Positions 6,117-12,997 of a stretch of 30,122 nucleotides of DNA are shown in pieces. Each line of letters begins with the position of its first letter. Positions within the stretch are counted from its first letter, which is position 1. The notes beneath the pieces were generated by a model. The model was not told the origin of the DNA. It did no database searches and worked only from the letters and a program-made list of their open reading frames with translations. Source of the stretch: a virus; the IMG/VR virus record IMGVR_UViG_3300010151_000006, positions 1-30,122 of that record; one strand, written 5' to 3'. The translations under genes were made by a program, and so were the position numbers.

Positions 6117-6397
6117 TCATGGAAAAAACAGATCAAGAAAAAACACAATGGATTGACGATTTCTTTGATGAAAAAGAAGATCCAGTTGTCACAAACTTCA
6201 ATCTGATCGGAATGATTGAAACTTTGATTGACAATTCGGTCTTTGAACACCGAACAAAAAAAGAACTTCATGACAAGATTGAAACACTGAAAGAATCTGA
6301 AGTCAGTGGACTGATCAATCTTTTGAAAGAAAACAGAATCATTCGTGATCCACGTGATCAGTTTGATGTGATGGCAAAAAACGGACTTTTTAAATAA
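6113..6397 (+). CDS. Unknown acidic protein, 94 aa
   Basis: The protein is acidic and looks all-helical, with a charged N-terminus (EKTDQEKTQWIDDFFDEKED) and a C-terminal segment SEVSGLINLLKENRIIRDP. No family is recognised. Two in-frame ATGs (6113 and 6119) are both usable; 6113 is chosen because it overlaps the preceding stop. Like its neighbours it belongs to the 4989-7325 operon. Confidence 0.75.
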   Translation: MIMEKTDQEKTQWIDDFFDEKEDPVVTNFNLIGMIETLIDNSVFEHRTKKELHDKIETLKESEVSGLINLLKENRIIRDPRDQFDVMAKNGLFK

Positions 6398-6411
6398 TAA
6401 AAAACAAAAAC

Positions 6412-6633
6412 ATGACAAAGAAAAAGGAAAATGATCTTGTGAAAACTTTGCGTTTTCATGGAATTTCAAAAAGAATGCTGGGTTCTGAAATGAACTTGTC
6501 GCAACCGACAATCAAATCTTATTGTGACAATCCACAAAGATTCCGTCTGGATCAACTGCGAACAATCGGAAGATTGACGGATTTGAATATCACTGAAATT
6601 GATGAATTGATTGAAGATGAAAAAACAAAATAA
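6412..6633 (+). CDS. Small HTH protein (Cro/XRE-like)
   Basis: The 73-aa protein has a helix-turn-helix pattern at residues 13-50: GISKRMLGSEMNLSQPTIKSY with the recognition helix around QPTIKSYCDN, then a third helix LDQLRTIGRLTD. This spacing is typical of small Cro/XRE-like DNA-binding proteins. It could control the early promoters, whose shared AATGAAA boxes and inverted repeat are candidate sites. It is not accompanied by a divergent repressor or integrase, so it does not look like a lysogeny switch. Confidence 0.7.
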   Translation: MTKKKENDLVKTLRFHGISKRMLGSEMNLSQPTIKSYCDNPQRFRLDQLRTIGRLTDLNITEIDELIEDEKTK

Positions 6634-6637
6634 AAAA

Positions 6638-6853
6638 ATGACATATAAAAGAAGAACAAGTTTGTCGAAATTTGAAGAACTTTCAGAAGACAAGAAACAA
6701 AAAGTCATTGATCACATCACCAGAATGAATTGTTCTATTGAATCGGCTGCAAAATCATTGAACATGACAAGGGAAACAATCAACAAGATCTTTGCAGAAC
6801 GATTCGGAAAACGTGATCGTGCAATTGACAAAATAAAAGAAACAATCAAATGA
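6638..6853 (+). CDS. Small HTH protein, 71 aa
   Basis: A basic N-terminus (TYKRRTSLSKFEEL) precedes a second helix-turn-helix candidate, CSIESAAKSLNMTRETINKIF (about residues 31-50), and a basic end. It resembles Fis- or resolvase-type HTH segments that recognise DNA with the RETINKIF helix. It follows the XRE-like gene by five bases, so the two probably act together or in sequence. The longer frame from 6611 would overlap the upstream gene and is not used. Confidence 0.65.
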   Translation: MTYKRRTSLSKFEELSEDKKQKVIDHITRMNCSIESAAKSLNMTRETINKIFAERFGKRDRAIDKIKETIK

Positions 6854-7020
6854 TCAGTGTGTTTTTTTTCTTTGTGGGTTTGACTTGTGGTGTGTATATC
6901 ATGACGCAATATGAATTCAGACACTGGTTGAAAGAACGATCAGATCTGAAAAAAGAACTGGAAAAAACAGAACATGAAAGAAACTACTGGAAAAACCAGT
7001 GGAAAAATAAATATGATTAA
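6850..7020 (+). CDS. Small membrane protein with coiled-coil tail, 56 aa
   Basis: This 56-aa product overlaps the preceding stop by ATGA. Residues 3-18 (SVFFFFVGLTCGVYIM) form a membrane helix, followed by a charged region with heptad-like spacing (LKERSDLKKELEKTEHERN) and an aromatic end with two Trp. Short N-anchored coiled-coil proteins are common in phages and have varied roles. No function is assigned. Confidence 0.65.
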   Translation: MISVFFFFVGLTCGVYIMTQYEFRHWLKERSDLKKELEKTEHERNYWKNQWKNKYD

Positions 7021-7037
7021 ATAAAAAAAACAAAAAA

Positions 7038-7325
7038 ATGGAAGACAAAACATTCATCAACGGATTGTTCATTCGTGAAAAAGAATTTGACAATGGCGGT
7101 TCAATCATCAAGATCGACATCAACGTGAACGCACTTCACGATCAACTGGCTGCATTAAAAAACGACAAAGGGTTTGTCAGTATAGAATTGAAAAAAAGAC
7201 GTGAAAAAGCGGAAAATGGAATTTCACACTATGCTGAATTGAACACGTTTGTTCCAAAACAAAAAGATCAAAATTCTAGTGAATCAAGTGAAAAGTTTCA
7301 CACAAGTGATGATGTTCCGTTCTAA
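7038..7325 (+). CDS. SSB-like protein with acidic DDVPF tail
   Basis: The 95-aa protein ends in SDDVPF after a Ser/Gln-rich, disordered-looking linker. A D-D-[IVL]-P-F end is the tip by which bacterial single-stranded DNA-binding proteins recruit repair and replication partners. The N-terminal 70 residues (FINGLFIREKEF, IIKIDINV, FVSIELKKRR) resemble small phage ssDNA-binding proteins of Bacteroidota phages. An OB fold is plausible but cannot be confirmed by eye, and the domain is shorter than that of cellular SSB. It is the last gene before the replication-protein promoter, fitting a role in DNA replication or recombination. Confidence 0.68.
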   Translation: MEDKTFINGLFIREKEFDNGGSIIKIDINVNALHDQLAALKNDKGFVSIELKKRREKAENGISHYAELNTFVPKQKDQNSSESSEKFHTSDDVPF

Positions 7326-7336
7326 AATGAAGGAAA

Positions 7337-7360
7337 AAATGAAAAATATTTTTATCTTTG
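7337..7360 (+). promoter_or_regulatory. Promoter for the replication genes
   Basis: TATCTTTG (7353-7360) is a perfect TAnnTTTG -7 box. AAATGAAA (7337-7344) sits eight bases before it, a one-base variant of the GAATGAAA seen at the other early promoters. A leader with ACCTAAAAAA (7363-7372) and the ATG at 7384 follow. Confidence 0.72.
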
Positions 7361-7383
7361 CCACCTAAAAAATTGAAGACACA

Positions 7384-8496
7384 ATGGAAAAAAACAAAAA
7401 CAAAGATCGAAACTTTCTGGGTGTTTGGATTCCGAAACACGTATATTTGAACAAACAACTTTCGTGGCTGGAAAAGATTCTTCTGGTCGAAATTGAATCA
7501 CTTGACAATCAAGATGGTTGTTTTGCATCGAACGACTATTTCGCTGAATTTCTGGACGTTACGAAAACAACAATTTCAACTGCAATTTCTAAATTGAAAC
7601 AACTGGGGTTTGTCAGACAAGTGTCTTTTGATGGACGCAGAAGGGTTCTGGAAGTTTGTGATCCAGCATTTAAGAAAACCGAAAGTCAGAGTTCGTCAAA
7701 ACTTGAAGGCAGCATTGATGAAAACTTGAAACATAATAATACAGATATAAAATCAACTAATAATTCAACTAAAATAAAAGAAAAAATATATAAAAAGAAT
7801 TTTTTGAATTTAGAAAAAAAACAACAAAAGAAGATCCACGACATTCAAGATGGATCAGTTTGCATTGAAGTTGATGAATTAAAAAATTCACAAGTTTGGA
7901 TTGAATCAACTGCAAGACATTTGAAAGTTTCAATGTTTTGGATCAACACACTTTTGAAAGAATTCATTTCTGAACAAAAATTGAAAGACGATTCATTCAA
8001 ATCTTTGCGTGAAACAAAAACACACTTCTTGAACTGGTCAAAAATTCAGATCCAAAAAAATCGAAAAACTGATGATCGGTGGGGACGTGTTGATCCATCA
8101 CACACAAGAACGATCAAAAGAAAAGAAGAAGTGAAACCAGAAATTTCAGAAGAAGAAAAAAAGAAAATTCACAATGATTTCATCAAATCAAATCTGATTG
8201 ATCCGTTCAATCAATTTGTTCAAACAAACAATTTTGTGAAGATCAGTGACTTCGGATCACTGGTTTCAAATGAATTGAAGAAACATGGGTTCTGGTTTGA
8301 ACACGACAATCATGTTGTTGAATATATGAAAACAATGAAAAAACCAAAACCAAAAAAGAAACAAAACACAAATGGAATCGGATCACTGATGAAAAAAGAT
8401 CGATCATCAGAAATGATCAAAGATTTCATCATGAAAGTTTCGTTTGAAAAAATGAAAGAAAAAAATGTTGATCTTGAAAAAATAGTGATCAGATGA
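7384..8496 (+). CDS. Replication initiation / helicase-loader-like protein with N-terminal winged helix
   Basis: The 370-aa protein begins with a helix-turn-helix domain (about residues 15-95): LSWLEKILLVEI, FASNDYFAEFLDVTKTTIST with the recognition helix, and KLKQLGFVRQVSFDGRRRVLEV as the wing. This is the layout of phage replisome organisers and DnaD-like loaders. A low-complexity Asn/Lys linker (about 118-150) follows. Residues 160-225 (WIESTARHLKVS, FKSLRETKTHFLNW) resemble the C-terminal domain seen in Bacteroidota phage and plasmid replication proteins. The protein would bind the origin and load host helicase, as the genome has no polymerase or helicase of its own. The start follows a perfect promoter and leader. 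It overlaps the nuclease gene by ATGA. Confidence 0.78.
   Translation: MEKNKNKDRNFLGVWIPKHVYLNKQLSWLEKILLVEIESLDNQDGCFASNDYFAEFLDVTKTTISTAISKLKQLGFVRQVSFDGRRRVLEVCDPAFKKTESQSSSKLEGSIDENLKHNNTDIKSTNNSTKIKEKIYKKNFLNLEKKQQKKIHDIQDGSVCIEVDELKNSQVWIESTARHLKVSMFWINTLLKEFISEQKLKDDSFKSLRETKTHFLNWSKIQIQKNRKTDDRWGRVDPSHTRTIKRKEEVKPEISEEEKKKIHNDFIKSNLIDPFNQFVQTNNFVKISDFGSLVSNELKKHGFWFEHDNHVVEYMKTMKKPKPKKKQNTNGIGSLMKKDRSSEMIKDFIMKVSFEKMKEKNVDLEKIVIR
7733..7822. other. A/T-rich segment inside the replication gene, possible origin
   Basis: This part of the replication gene is markedly richer in A/T and in TpA steps than the rest of the gene and encodes only the disordered linker. It contains TCAACTAA twice (7753-7760 and 7765-7772, a 12-base period) and a run of ATATATAAAAAG. 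In lambda-like phages the origin lies inside the initiator gene in just this position. The origin role is inferred. Confidence 0.4.
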
Positions 8497-8849
8497 AAAA
8501 CAGACAAGACGAACTGAAGATTCAAATTGCAGTGGTGAACTGGATCAAATCAAATTTTCCAGAAATCAGATATTGTGCAAGTGCTGGTGGAATGCGAACA
8601 TCACTTTCAGTTGCAAAGAAAATGAAGGCATCTGGATATGTCAAAGGGTTTCCAGATCTTTTTTTGTATCACTGCACAATGAAACACAACGGACTTGCAA
8701 TTGAATTGAAAACAAAAACTGGAAGATTGTCACCACATCAAAAACAATGGCTGGAAGATCTGAATGCACGTGGATATTGTGCAAAATGCACACATTCTTT
8801 TGAAGAAACAATCGATTTGATCACTGAATATTTGAACGAAAACGTGTAA
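8493..8849 (+). CDS. VRR-NUC domain nuclease
   Basis: The 118-aa protein is a single PD-(D/E)xK nuclease domain of the VRR-NUC type. Glu7 lies in the first helix, KGFPDLFLY supplies Asp55, and LAIELKTKTGRLSPHQ gives Glu71-x-Lys73 and Gln84; WLEDLNARGY completes the family pattern. Stand-alone phage versions probably process branched or damaged DNA. It overlaps the replication gene by ATGA, so the two are translated together. Length and motif spacing agree with other stand-alone phage members. Confidence 0.9.
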   Translation: MKNRQDELKIQIAVVNWIKSNFPEIRYCASAGGMRTSLSVAKKMKASGYVKGFPDLFLYHCTMKHNGLAIELKTKTGRLSPHQKQWLEDLNARGYCAKCTHSFEETIDLITEYLNENV

Positions 8850-8895
8850 AATGAAAGAAATTTTGACGAAATATCAAGAAATTTTTGTTGTGTTC

Positions 8896-8970
8896 TTATC
8901 TAGTAAAGTGAAGAAAAGTGAAAAAAACTTTGATTTGTCCATTGTCGAATGAAAAATTGTTTTATCTTTA
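8896..8970 (+). promoter_or_regulatory. Early promoter element, copy B
   Basis: TTATCTAGTAAA opens the element, followed by an A-rich stretch, TTTGATTT, GAATGAAA (8947-8954) and the -7 box TATCTTTA (8963-8970). The same parts occur in the same order at 3701-3774, with only a one-base difference in length. A 34-codon open frame from 8851 runs through it but is not conserved in copy A, so the gap 8850-9019 is read as regulatory. Confidence 0.75.
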
Positions 8971-9019
8971 CACCATGAAAGAAACACAATGTTTCGGACA
9001 ACCTAAAAAAATCAATCAC

Positions 9020-9328
9020 ATGGAAACAAAAGAAACAATCAACAACACATTCAAAACAAATGCAAGACACTTTGTTCTTGACACTATCAATGAAGTTCAA
9101 AGATTCAAAACATTTCACAATTTAGATCTTGACAACACGATCAATGCACTTTTCGGTCTTTTTGACACACACCGATTTGACATGAATGTTTGGAACAAAG
9201 AACTGGAAAAAATTACAAAAAACGGAAGAACATTTCCATCACACAAAAACATTCTTTGCATTGCTGCTTTATGCAACAAAATCAACATTTGTGGATCGGC
9301 TGCAACTGGAATGGCATTGTCAAGATAA
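9020..9328 (+). CDS. Unknown early protein, 102 aa (cassette B)
   Basis: No family is recognised. The protein looks all-helical (VLDTINEVQRFKTF, DLDNTINALFGLFD, VWNKELEKITK) with a C-terminal part that has Cys residues (CIAALCNKINICGSAATG). ATG 9020 is 16 bases after the ACCT of the leader, exactly as in cassette A; an upstream in-frame ATG at 8975 would sit at the predicted transcription start and is less likely. The gene is alone between a promoter copy and the twin terminator. It shares this setting, but no obvious sequence, with the gene at 3826. Confidence 0.8.
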   Translation: METKETINNTFKTNARHFVLDTINEVQRFKTFHNLDLDNTINALFGLFDTHRFDMNVWNKELEKITKNGRTFPSHKNILCIAALCNKINICGSAATGMALSR

Positions 9329-9340
9329 AAAACAAAACAT

Positions 9341-9369
9341 GATCGGTCACTTCGGTGATCGGTCTTTTT
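9341..9369 (+). terminator. Terminator of cassette B, TTCG tetraloop
   Basis: GATCGGTCAC (9341-9350) and GTGATCGGTC (9355-9364) are the same two arms as at 4195, here closed by TTCG in place of GAAA. Five T bases follow. Both loops are exceptionally stable tetraloop classes. No promoter is visible before the next gene at 9392, so read-through probably feeds it. Confidence 0.88.
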
Positions 9370-9391
9370 CTAATACCTAAAAAAAACAAAG

Positions 9392-9826
9392 ATGGAACAA
9401 ACATTGAAAATCAAGATCAAAGACGATCAGATCACACTTCTTCAAGTTGTAGATCAAAAAGAACATGAACTTGCAAACAGATCATTTCATGATGGTGAAT
9501 GGAACAAAATGGTCGATGCGTTCAGATCCACATTCGTTCAACCGAAAACATTTGCATTCACTGAAATTGACTGGTGGGTTGCAGTTGATGAACATGGTCG
9601 TGGAAACTGGAAAAAAAACTTTTACAAATTAGTTGTGAAATACAAAAACGGATTCACATATAAAATCAAATCATTCAATGAATTCAACAACGTGTTCGGA
9701 ATGAAGTTTCAAAGGGACACAACATTTGATCAGTTCAAAGAAACCATGAAAAGAATTCATGATGAATTGAAAACAGATCAAGATCCAGAATTCAACATTG
9801 TTCAATCTGAATTTGATGTGTCATGA
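9392..9826 (+). CDS. Unknown protein, 144 aa
   Basis: I recognise no family. The sequence is mixed alpha/beta with several Trp and Phe residues (FAFTEIDWWVAVDEHGRGNW) and a C-terminal acidic region. The start lies 14 bases after the ACCT of a leader that matches those at 3826, 7384 and 9020, although here it follows a terminator and no promoter box. It overlaps the next gene by ATGA and heads the operon to 10874. Confidence 0.78.
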   Translation: MEQTLKIKIKDDQITLLQVVDQKEHELANRSFHDGEWNKMVDAFRSTFVQPKTFAFTEIDWWVAVDEHGRGNWKKNFYKLVVKYKNGFTYKIKSFNEFNNVFGMKFQRDTTFDQFKETMKRIHDELKTDQDPEFNIVQSEFDVS

Positions 9827-10233
9827 TGTCAGAAACTTTCAAATCAACAAACACAAGTGAAAAATTTGATGTCGATCTTTTCGGTTTCAATGACTGGTTC
9901 ACGAACGAAATGAATCTTTCACCAGAAGTTCAAATTGATGACACTGAATTGACAATTGAAGTGGAATGGACGTTCTTCATGGAAATGCGATCGTGGGGTG
10001 TCAAATCAATCGGTGCGTATGCATCAAAGGTTTCATTCACTGATTCAATGGTTGTGACTTATTACGATCTTGAAGATCAGCATCATGAAGTTGAAATCAA
10101 AGAAGATCAGTTGAACAAATTGATTTCAGAATTTGAAATTGACACAAACGATCAAAGAACAATTGACACAATGTTTCATGTGGACAATGTTGAAATTGAC
10201 ATCGAAGAAAAAACAATTGAAGTTCAATTTTAA
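9823..10233 (+). CDS. Unknown highly acidic protein, 136 aa
   Basis: The protein is strongly acidic from end to end, with many Asp/Glu (for example DDTELTIEVEWTF and EVEIKEDQ) and an ending that alternates charged and hydrophobic residues (VEIDIEEKTIEVQF), which suggests beta strands. I recognise no family. Small acidic early phage proteins include DNA mimics that block host DNA-binding proteins, so this is a candidate, by charge only. Two ATGs (9823, 9826) adjoin; the first overlaps the previous stop. Confidence 0.75.
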   Translation: MMSETFKSTNTSEKFDVDLFGFNDWFTNEMNLSPEVQIDDTELTIEVEWTFFMEMRSWGVKSIGAYASKVSFTDSMVVTYYDLEDQHHEVEIKEDQLNKLISEFEIDTNDQRTIDTMFHVDNVEIDIEEKTIEVQF

Positions 10234-10244
10234 AAAATAAAAAA

Positions 10245-10436
10245 ATGGAAAAAGAAATCGACAAAAATGAAACATGTGAATCGTGTGATGGTGAAGGAAA
10301 AGTCAACATGACTTGTTGTGGAATCAATATTCATGGAAACGACATTGATCTTTGTCCAGAATGCGGTGAACATTGTGGTGATGAATCAGAAACATGTGAA
10401 ACTTGTGATGGATCTGGTGAAATAAAACAAATATAA
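10245..10436 (+). CDS. Small zinc-finger protein (DnaJ central-domain-like)
   Basis: The 63-aa protein has CESCDGEGK (CxxCxGxG), CC at 24-25, CPECGEHCG and CETCDGSG, an arrangement like the cysteine-rich zinc-binding repeats of DnaJ without the rest of that chaperone. Two zinc sites could form from the paired CxxC motifs. Similar stand-alone CxxCxGxG proteins are found in phages with no known role. It lies ten bases after the acidic protein gene and could act with it. Confidence 0.78.
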   Translation: MEKEIDKNETCESCDGEGKVNMTCCGINIHGNDIDLCPECGEHCGDESETCETCDGSGEIKQI

Positions 10437-10460
10437 AATCAATAATAAATAAATAAAAAA

Positions 10461-10874
10461 ATGGCAAAAAATCAAAATCAAAAATTGATGGACAACATCA
10501 AAACTTTAGAAACAAAAACAACAAACAGATCACCACTGAAATGTGCGATCAGTGCAGAAGACGAATGTTTCAAGATCATTCAAACAATCTGGTCGTGTCA
10601 AAACGATGAACAAAAAGAAGGTTGTGAAAACATGTTGAAAACATATATCAAGAAACATGGCAATGACAATCTGGGAATCACATTCATCAAACTTGAATTG
10701 AAACGTCTTGACAAGATCATTGAAATGTCAAAGATCAGAAACAAGAAAATGAAAGAAATGCAAGATGCACTTGCAAAACAACAACCAGAACAACCATCAC
10801 AAGAAACACTGAAACAATCAGTGAAAGATGGTTCAATTGAAAAACTTCCAAAAATATCGAAGTCAAAAGAATAA
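10461..10874 (+). CDS. Unknown helical protein, 137 aa
   Basis: The protein is rich in Lys, Gln and Glu and looks helical, with a probable coiled coil around residues 74-112 (FIKLELKRLDKIIEMSKIR and following) and a polar, Gln/Pro-containing tail. No family is recognised. It is the last gene of the early block, followed by a region with three hairpins. A start just after an A-rich leader is clear. Confidence 0.75.
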   Translation: MAKNQNQKLMDNIKTLETKTTNRSPLKCAISAEDECFKIIQTIWSCQNDEQKEGCENMLKTYIKKHGNDNLGITFIKLELKRLDKIIEMSKIRNKKMKEMQDALAKQQPEQPSQETLKQSVKDGSIEKLPKISKSKE

Positions 10875-10880
10875 AAAAAC

Positions 10881-10924
10881 ACAATCTTTGTGATTGTTTT
10901 CCATTATCTGATTGATTGTCAGAT
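10881..10924. other. Two hairpins after the early block, possible weak terminator or small RNA
   Basis: ACAATC (10881-10886) pairs with GATTGT (10892-10897) and is followed by TTT. ATCTGA (10906-10911) pairs with TCAGAT (10919-10924), with a T-rich run shortly after. With the terminator at 10941 this gives three hairpins in under 100 bases. They may act together to end transcription or shape a small RNA. Confidence 0.45.
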
Positions 10925-10940
10925 CTTGGTTTTTTAGGTG

Positions 10941-10975
10941 GGACGGATTGCAGAAATGTGATCCGTTCTTTTTTT
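10941..10975 (+). terminator. Strong terminator between early and late regions
   Basis: GGACGGAT (10941-10948) pairs with ATCCGTTC (10961-10968), eight pairs with one G-U, around a 12-base loop. Seven T bases (10969-10975) follow. The next promoter box starts two bases later, so the site both ends early transcription and precedes the terminase genes. Confidence 0.85.
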
Positions 10976-10976
10976 A

Positions 10977-10984
10977 TATATTTG
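10977..10984 (+). promoter_or_regulatory. Promoter box abutting the terminator
   Basis: TATATTTG is a perfect TAnnTTTG -7 box. The ATG of the next gene begins only five bases after its last base, so a transcript that starts at the normal distance would be leaderless or nearly so. No AATGAAA box is present upstream, where the terminator stem lies. Confidence 0.55.
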
Positions 10985-10988
10985 TAAA

Positions 10989-11252
10989 ATGAAAGATCTG
11001 GAAAAATTCAAACCGCTTGTTGATCATCTTAATAAAACAAAAGAACACAAGATCAAAGACATTGAACTGAATGAAACATTTGACAAGGTGATCACGTTGA
11101 AGGTGTCTGAAGAAACATTTGAAGCATGGGAACTACTTTGTGAAAACTGGGGTGATGTTCTTGGTTACGATAACAAATCGAAGATCTTTGAATTCGCAAT
11201 CATTGAAGCATTGAATGTTCCGATCGCATCGCTGGGTGGTTTCAACATCTAG
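10989..11252 (+). CDS. Small protein with ribbon-helix-helix-like region, 87 aa
   Basis: Residues 32-80 read KVITLKVSEETFEAWELL and KSKIFEFAIIEALNVP, a strand followed by two helices with the spacing of ribbon-helix-helix DNA-binding proteins. The N-terminal 30 residues are Lys-rich and helical. It would bind DNA as a dimer and could regulate the adjoining promoters or take part in DNA packaging. The match is by pattern only. It is the first gene after the early terminator. Confidence 0.6.
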   Translation: MKDLEKFKPLVDHLNKTKEHKIKDIELNETFDKVITLKVSEETFEAWELLCENWGDVLGYDNKSKIFEFAIIEALNVPIASLGGFNI

Positions 11253-11300
11253 TGGTTCACAATTACTTTCACACAATCAAAGTTTTTTGAATTAAATTTC

Positions 11301-11308
11301 TATTTTTG
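11301..11308 (+). promoter_or_regulatory. Promoter box upstream of the terminase genes
   Basis: TATTTTTG matches TAnnTTTG fully and lies 20 bases before the small terminase start in the 76-base gap after the RHH-like gene. No convincing -33 element is seen. It would drive terminase and possibly genes beyond. Confidence 0.55.
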
Positions 11309-11328
11309 TGAAAACAAAATGAAACAAT

Positions 11329-11727
11329 ATGGGACACACTAAAAAAAAGGAACAAAAAAGAACTGAAGTCACAAAGGACACGTTGATCGAATCATTGCGT
11401 CAAAACATGGGAAACGTCACACTTGCATGTCACTTCACTGGTTGTTCACGATCTACGTTTTACAGATACATGGAATCTGATGAACAATTCAAAAAAGACG
11501 TTGAAGATATTTCAAGCATGGCAATTGATATTTGTGAAGCGGAATTGTGGAAACTAATCAAAGAAGGAAATTCAACTGCAATCATCTTCTTTTTGAAAAC
11601 AAAAGGAAAAGTTCGTGGATATGTTGAAAGACAAGAACTGACTGGATCAGATGGATCACCAGTCGTGTTTCAAGAAACTAAAACATATTTGAATGCACCT
11701 ATCAGCGAAGCAGACACAAGCAATTGA
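11329..11727 (+). CDS. terS: Terminase small subunit
   Basis: The 132-aa protein would bind viral DNA and start packaging with the large subunit. It has an N-terminal HTH (LIESLRQNMGNVTLACHFTG, then CSRSTFYRYM as recognition helix, residues 22-54), a helical middle (AIDICEAELWKLIKEGNSTA) and FFLKTKGKVRGYVERQE. The last element, together with the HTH, is characteristic of small terminase subunits of Bacteroidota phages. It overlaps the large subunit by 35 bases in another frame. Length agrees with the family. Confidence 0.82.
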   Translation: MGHTKKKEQKRTEVTKDTLIESLRQNMGNVTLACHFTGCSRSTFYRYMESDEQFKKDVEDISSMAIDICEAELWKLIKEGNSTAIIFFLKTKGKVRGYVERQELTGSDGSPVVFQETKTYLNAPISEADTSN

Positions 11728-12997
11728 TCTACTAGAAAACCAGACACACAATGTGATTTGTTATGGTGGCGGTGCTGGTGGTGGAAAATCAATGCTGGGT
11801 TGTTATTTTATTTTGAAACAATGTCTGAAGTTTCCAGACACGAAATGGTGCATCGGAAGATCACGTTTGAAAACTTTGAAGGAAACAACATTGCAATCAC
11901 TTTTTGAAGTTTGCAAAATACAAGGATTGAAAAGCGGAATTGATTTCAACTACAATGAAACGAAATCCACAATCACTTTTTTCAGAACTGGATCAGTGAT
12001 CATCTTGAAAGATCTTTTTGCAATGCCATCAGATCCAAACTTTGACGCACTTGGATCACTTGAAATTTCTGGACTATTCATTGACGAAGCCGCAGAAATC
12101 ACACCGACTGCATTTGCAATCATTCAAAGTCGAATCCGTTACAAACTGGACGAAAATGATTTGATTCCAAAAACATTGATCACGTGCAATCCGTCAAAAG
12201 GGTGGGTATTTTCACAATTCTGGAAACCTTATTCAAACGGAACACTTGATCCGAACAAAGCATTCATTCAATCACTTGTCACTGACAATCCACACATTTC
12301 AAAACATTACATCAAACAACTTGAAGGACTTGATCAACTGAATAAGAAACGATTGTTGTTCGGTGACTGGAACTATTCTGATGACGATGCAAATCTTTTT
12401 TCAATAGATCATTTGAATGATATGTTCACAAATGAATTTGTTCCAGATGGTGACAAATACATGTCCATTGACGTTGCAAGATTCGGTCGTGATCAAAGTG
12501 TGATCTGCATTTTCAGTGGGTGGAAACTGATCAAGATCAAGACATGGAAGAAAAACACATTGTCAGAACTTGCTGATCATGTGAAAGAATATGCAAAGAA
12601 ATACAACATTTCAAGATCAAACATTGTTTGTGATTCTGATGGTGTTGGTGGTTCTATTCCAGATTACATCAAAGGAATCAAAAGTTTTGTGAATGGATCA
12701 AAAGCAATCAATGGTCAAAATTATAAGAATTTGAAGACACAATGTTTTTATCATCTTGCGTCTATTGTTTCAAAGGGACAAATCTTCATTGATGAAAAGA
12801 ATCCAGAAGTCAGACACCAGATCATTTCAGAACTTGAACTGATCAAACAACATGACATCAACAAAGACAACAAAATTTCAATGACACCGAAGGATCAGAT
12901 CAAGCAAATGCTGGGACGATCACCAGACATTTCCGATGCACTTGCAATGCGATCGTTGTTTGATTTAAGCAAATCAAGAATCGTTTATTTCGGTTGA
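11693..12997 (+). CDS. terL: Terminase large subunit (ATPase and nuclease)
   Basis: The 434-aa motor protein has Walker A GGGAGGGKS at 25-33, Walker B LFIDEA at 128-133 with catalytic Glu132, the coupling motif TCNPS at 164-168, and a RNase H-like nuclease domain from residue 255 with acidic residues at Asp260 (SIDVARFG), Asp314 (VCDSDGVG) and Asp412/Asp415 (SPDISDALAMR). It pumps DNA into the procapsid and cuts it. The start lies inside the small-subunit gene. All key residues are present, and the length is normal for the family. Confidence 0.96.
   Translation: MHLSAKQTQAIDLLENQTHNVICYGGGAGGGKSMLGCYFILKQCLKFPDTKWCIGRSRLKTLKETTLQSLFEVCKIQGLKSGIDFNYNETKSTITFFRTGSVIILKDLFAMPSDPNFDALGSLEISGLFIDEAAEITPTAFAIIQSRIRYKLDENDLIPKTLITCNPSKGWVFSQFWKPYSNGTLDPNKAFIQSLVTDNPHISKHYIKQLEGLDQLNKKRLLFGDWNYSDDDANLFSIDHLNDMFTNEFVPDGDKYMSIDVARFGRDQSVICIFSGWKLIKIKTWKKNTLSELADHVKEYAKKYNISRSNIVCDSDGVGGSIPDYIKGIKSFVNGSKAINGQNYKNLKTQCFYHLASIVSKGQIFIDEKNPEVRHQIISELELIKQHDINKDNKISMTPKDQIKQMLGRSPDISDALAMRSLFDLSKSRIVYFG

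Noticed and set aside
6029-6511. Long minus-strand frame (160 aa), and other minus-strand frames such as 13923-14507 and 21511-22131
   Set aside because: They lie opposite well-supported + strand genes, are rich in Phe/Ser/Cys as expected from the complement of Lys/Glu-rich codons, and have no leader or family pattern.
6412-6853. Lysogeny switch formed by the two HTH genes
   Set aside because: Both genes run in the same direction within an operon, with no divergent promoter, integrase or attachment site.
7443-7450. TATATTTG box within the replication gene
   Set aside because: It is coding (VYLN region), lies just after the real promoter and has no start close behind.
8851-8952. 33-codon open frame MKEILTKYQEIF... 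through the promoter element
   Set aside because: It covers the conserved promoter parts, and the matching element at 3701 has no such frame; no leader of the usual form precedes it.
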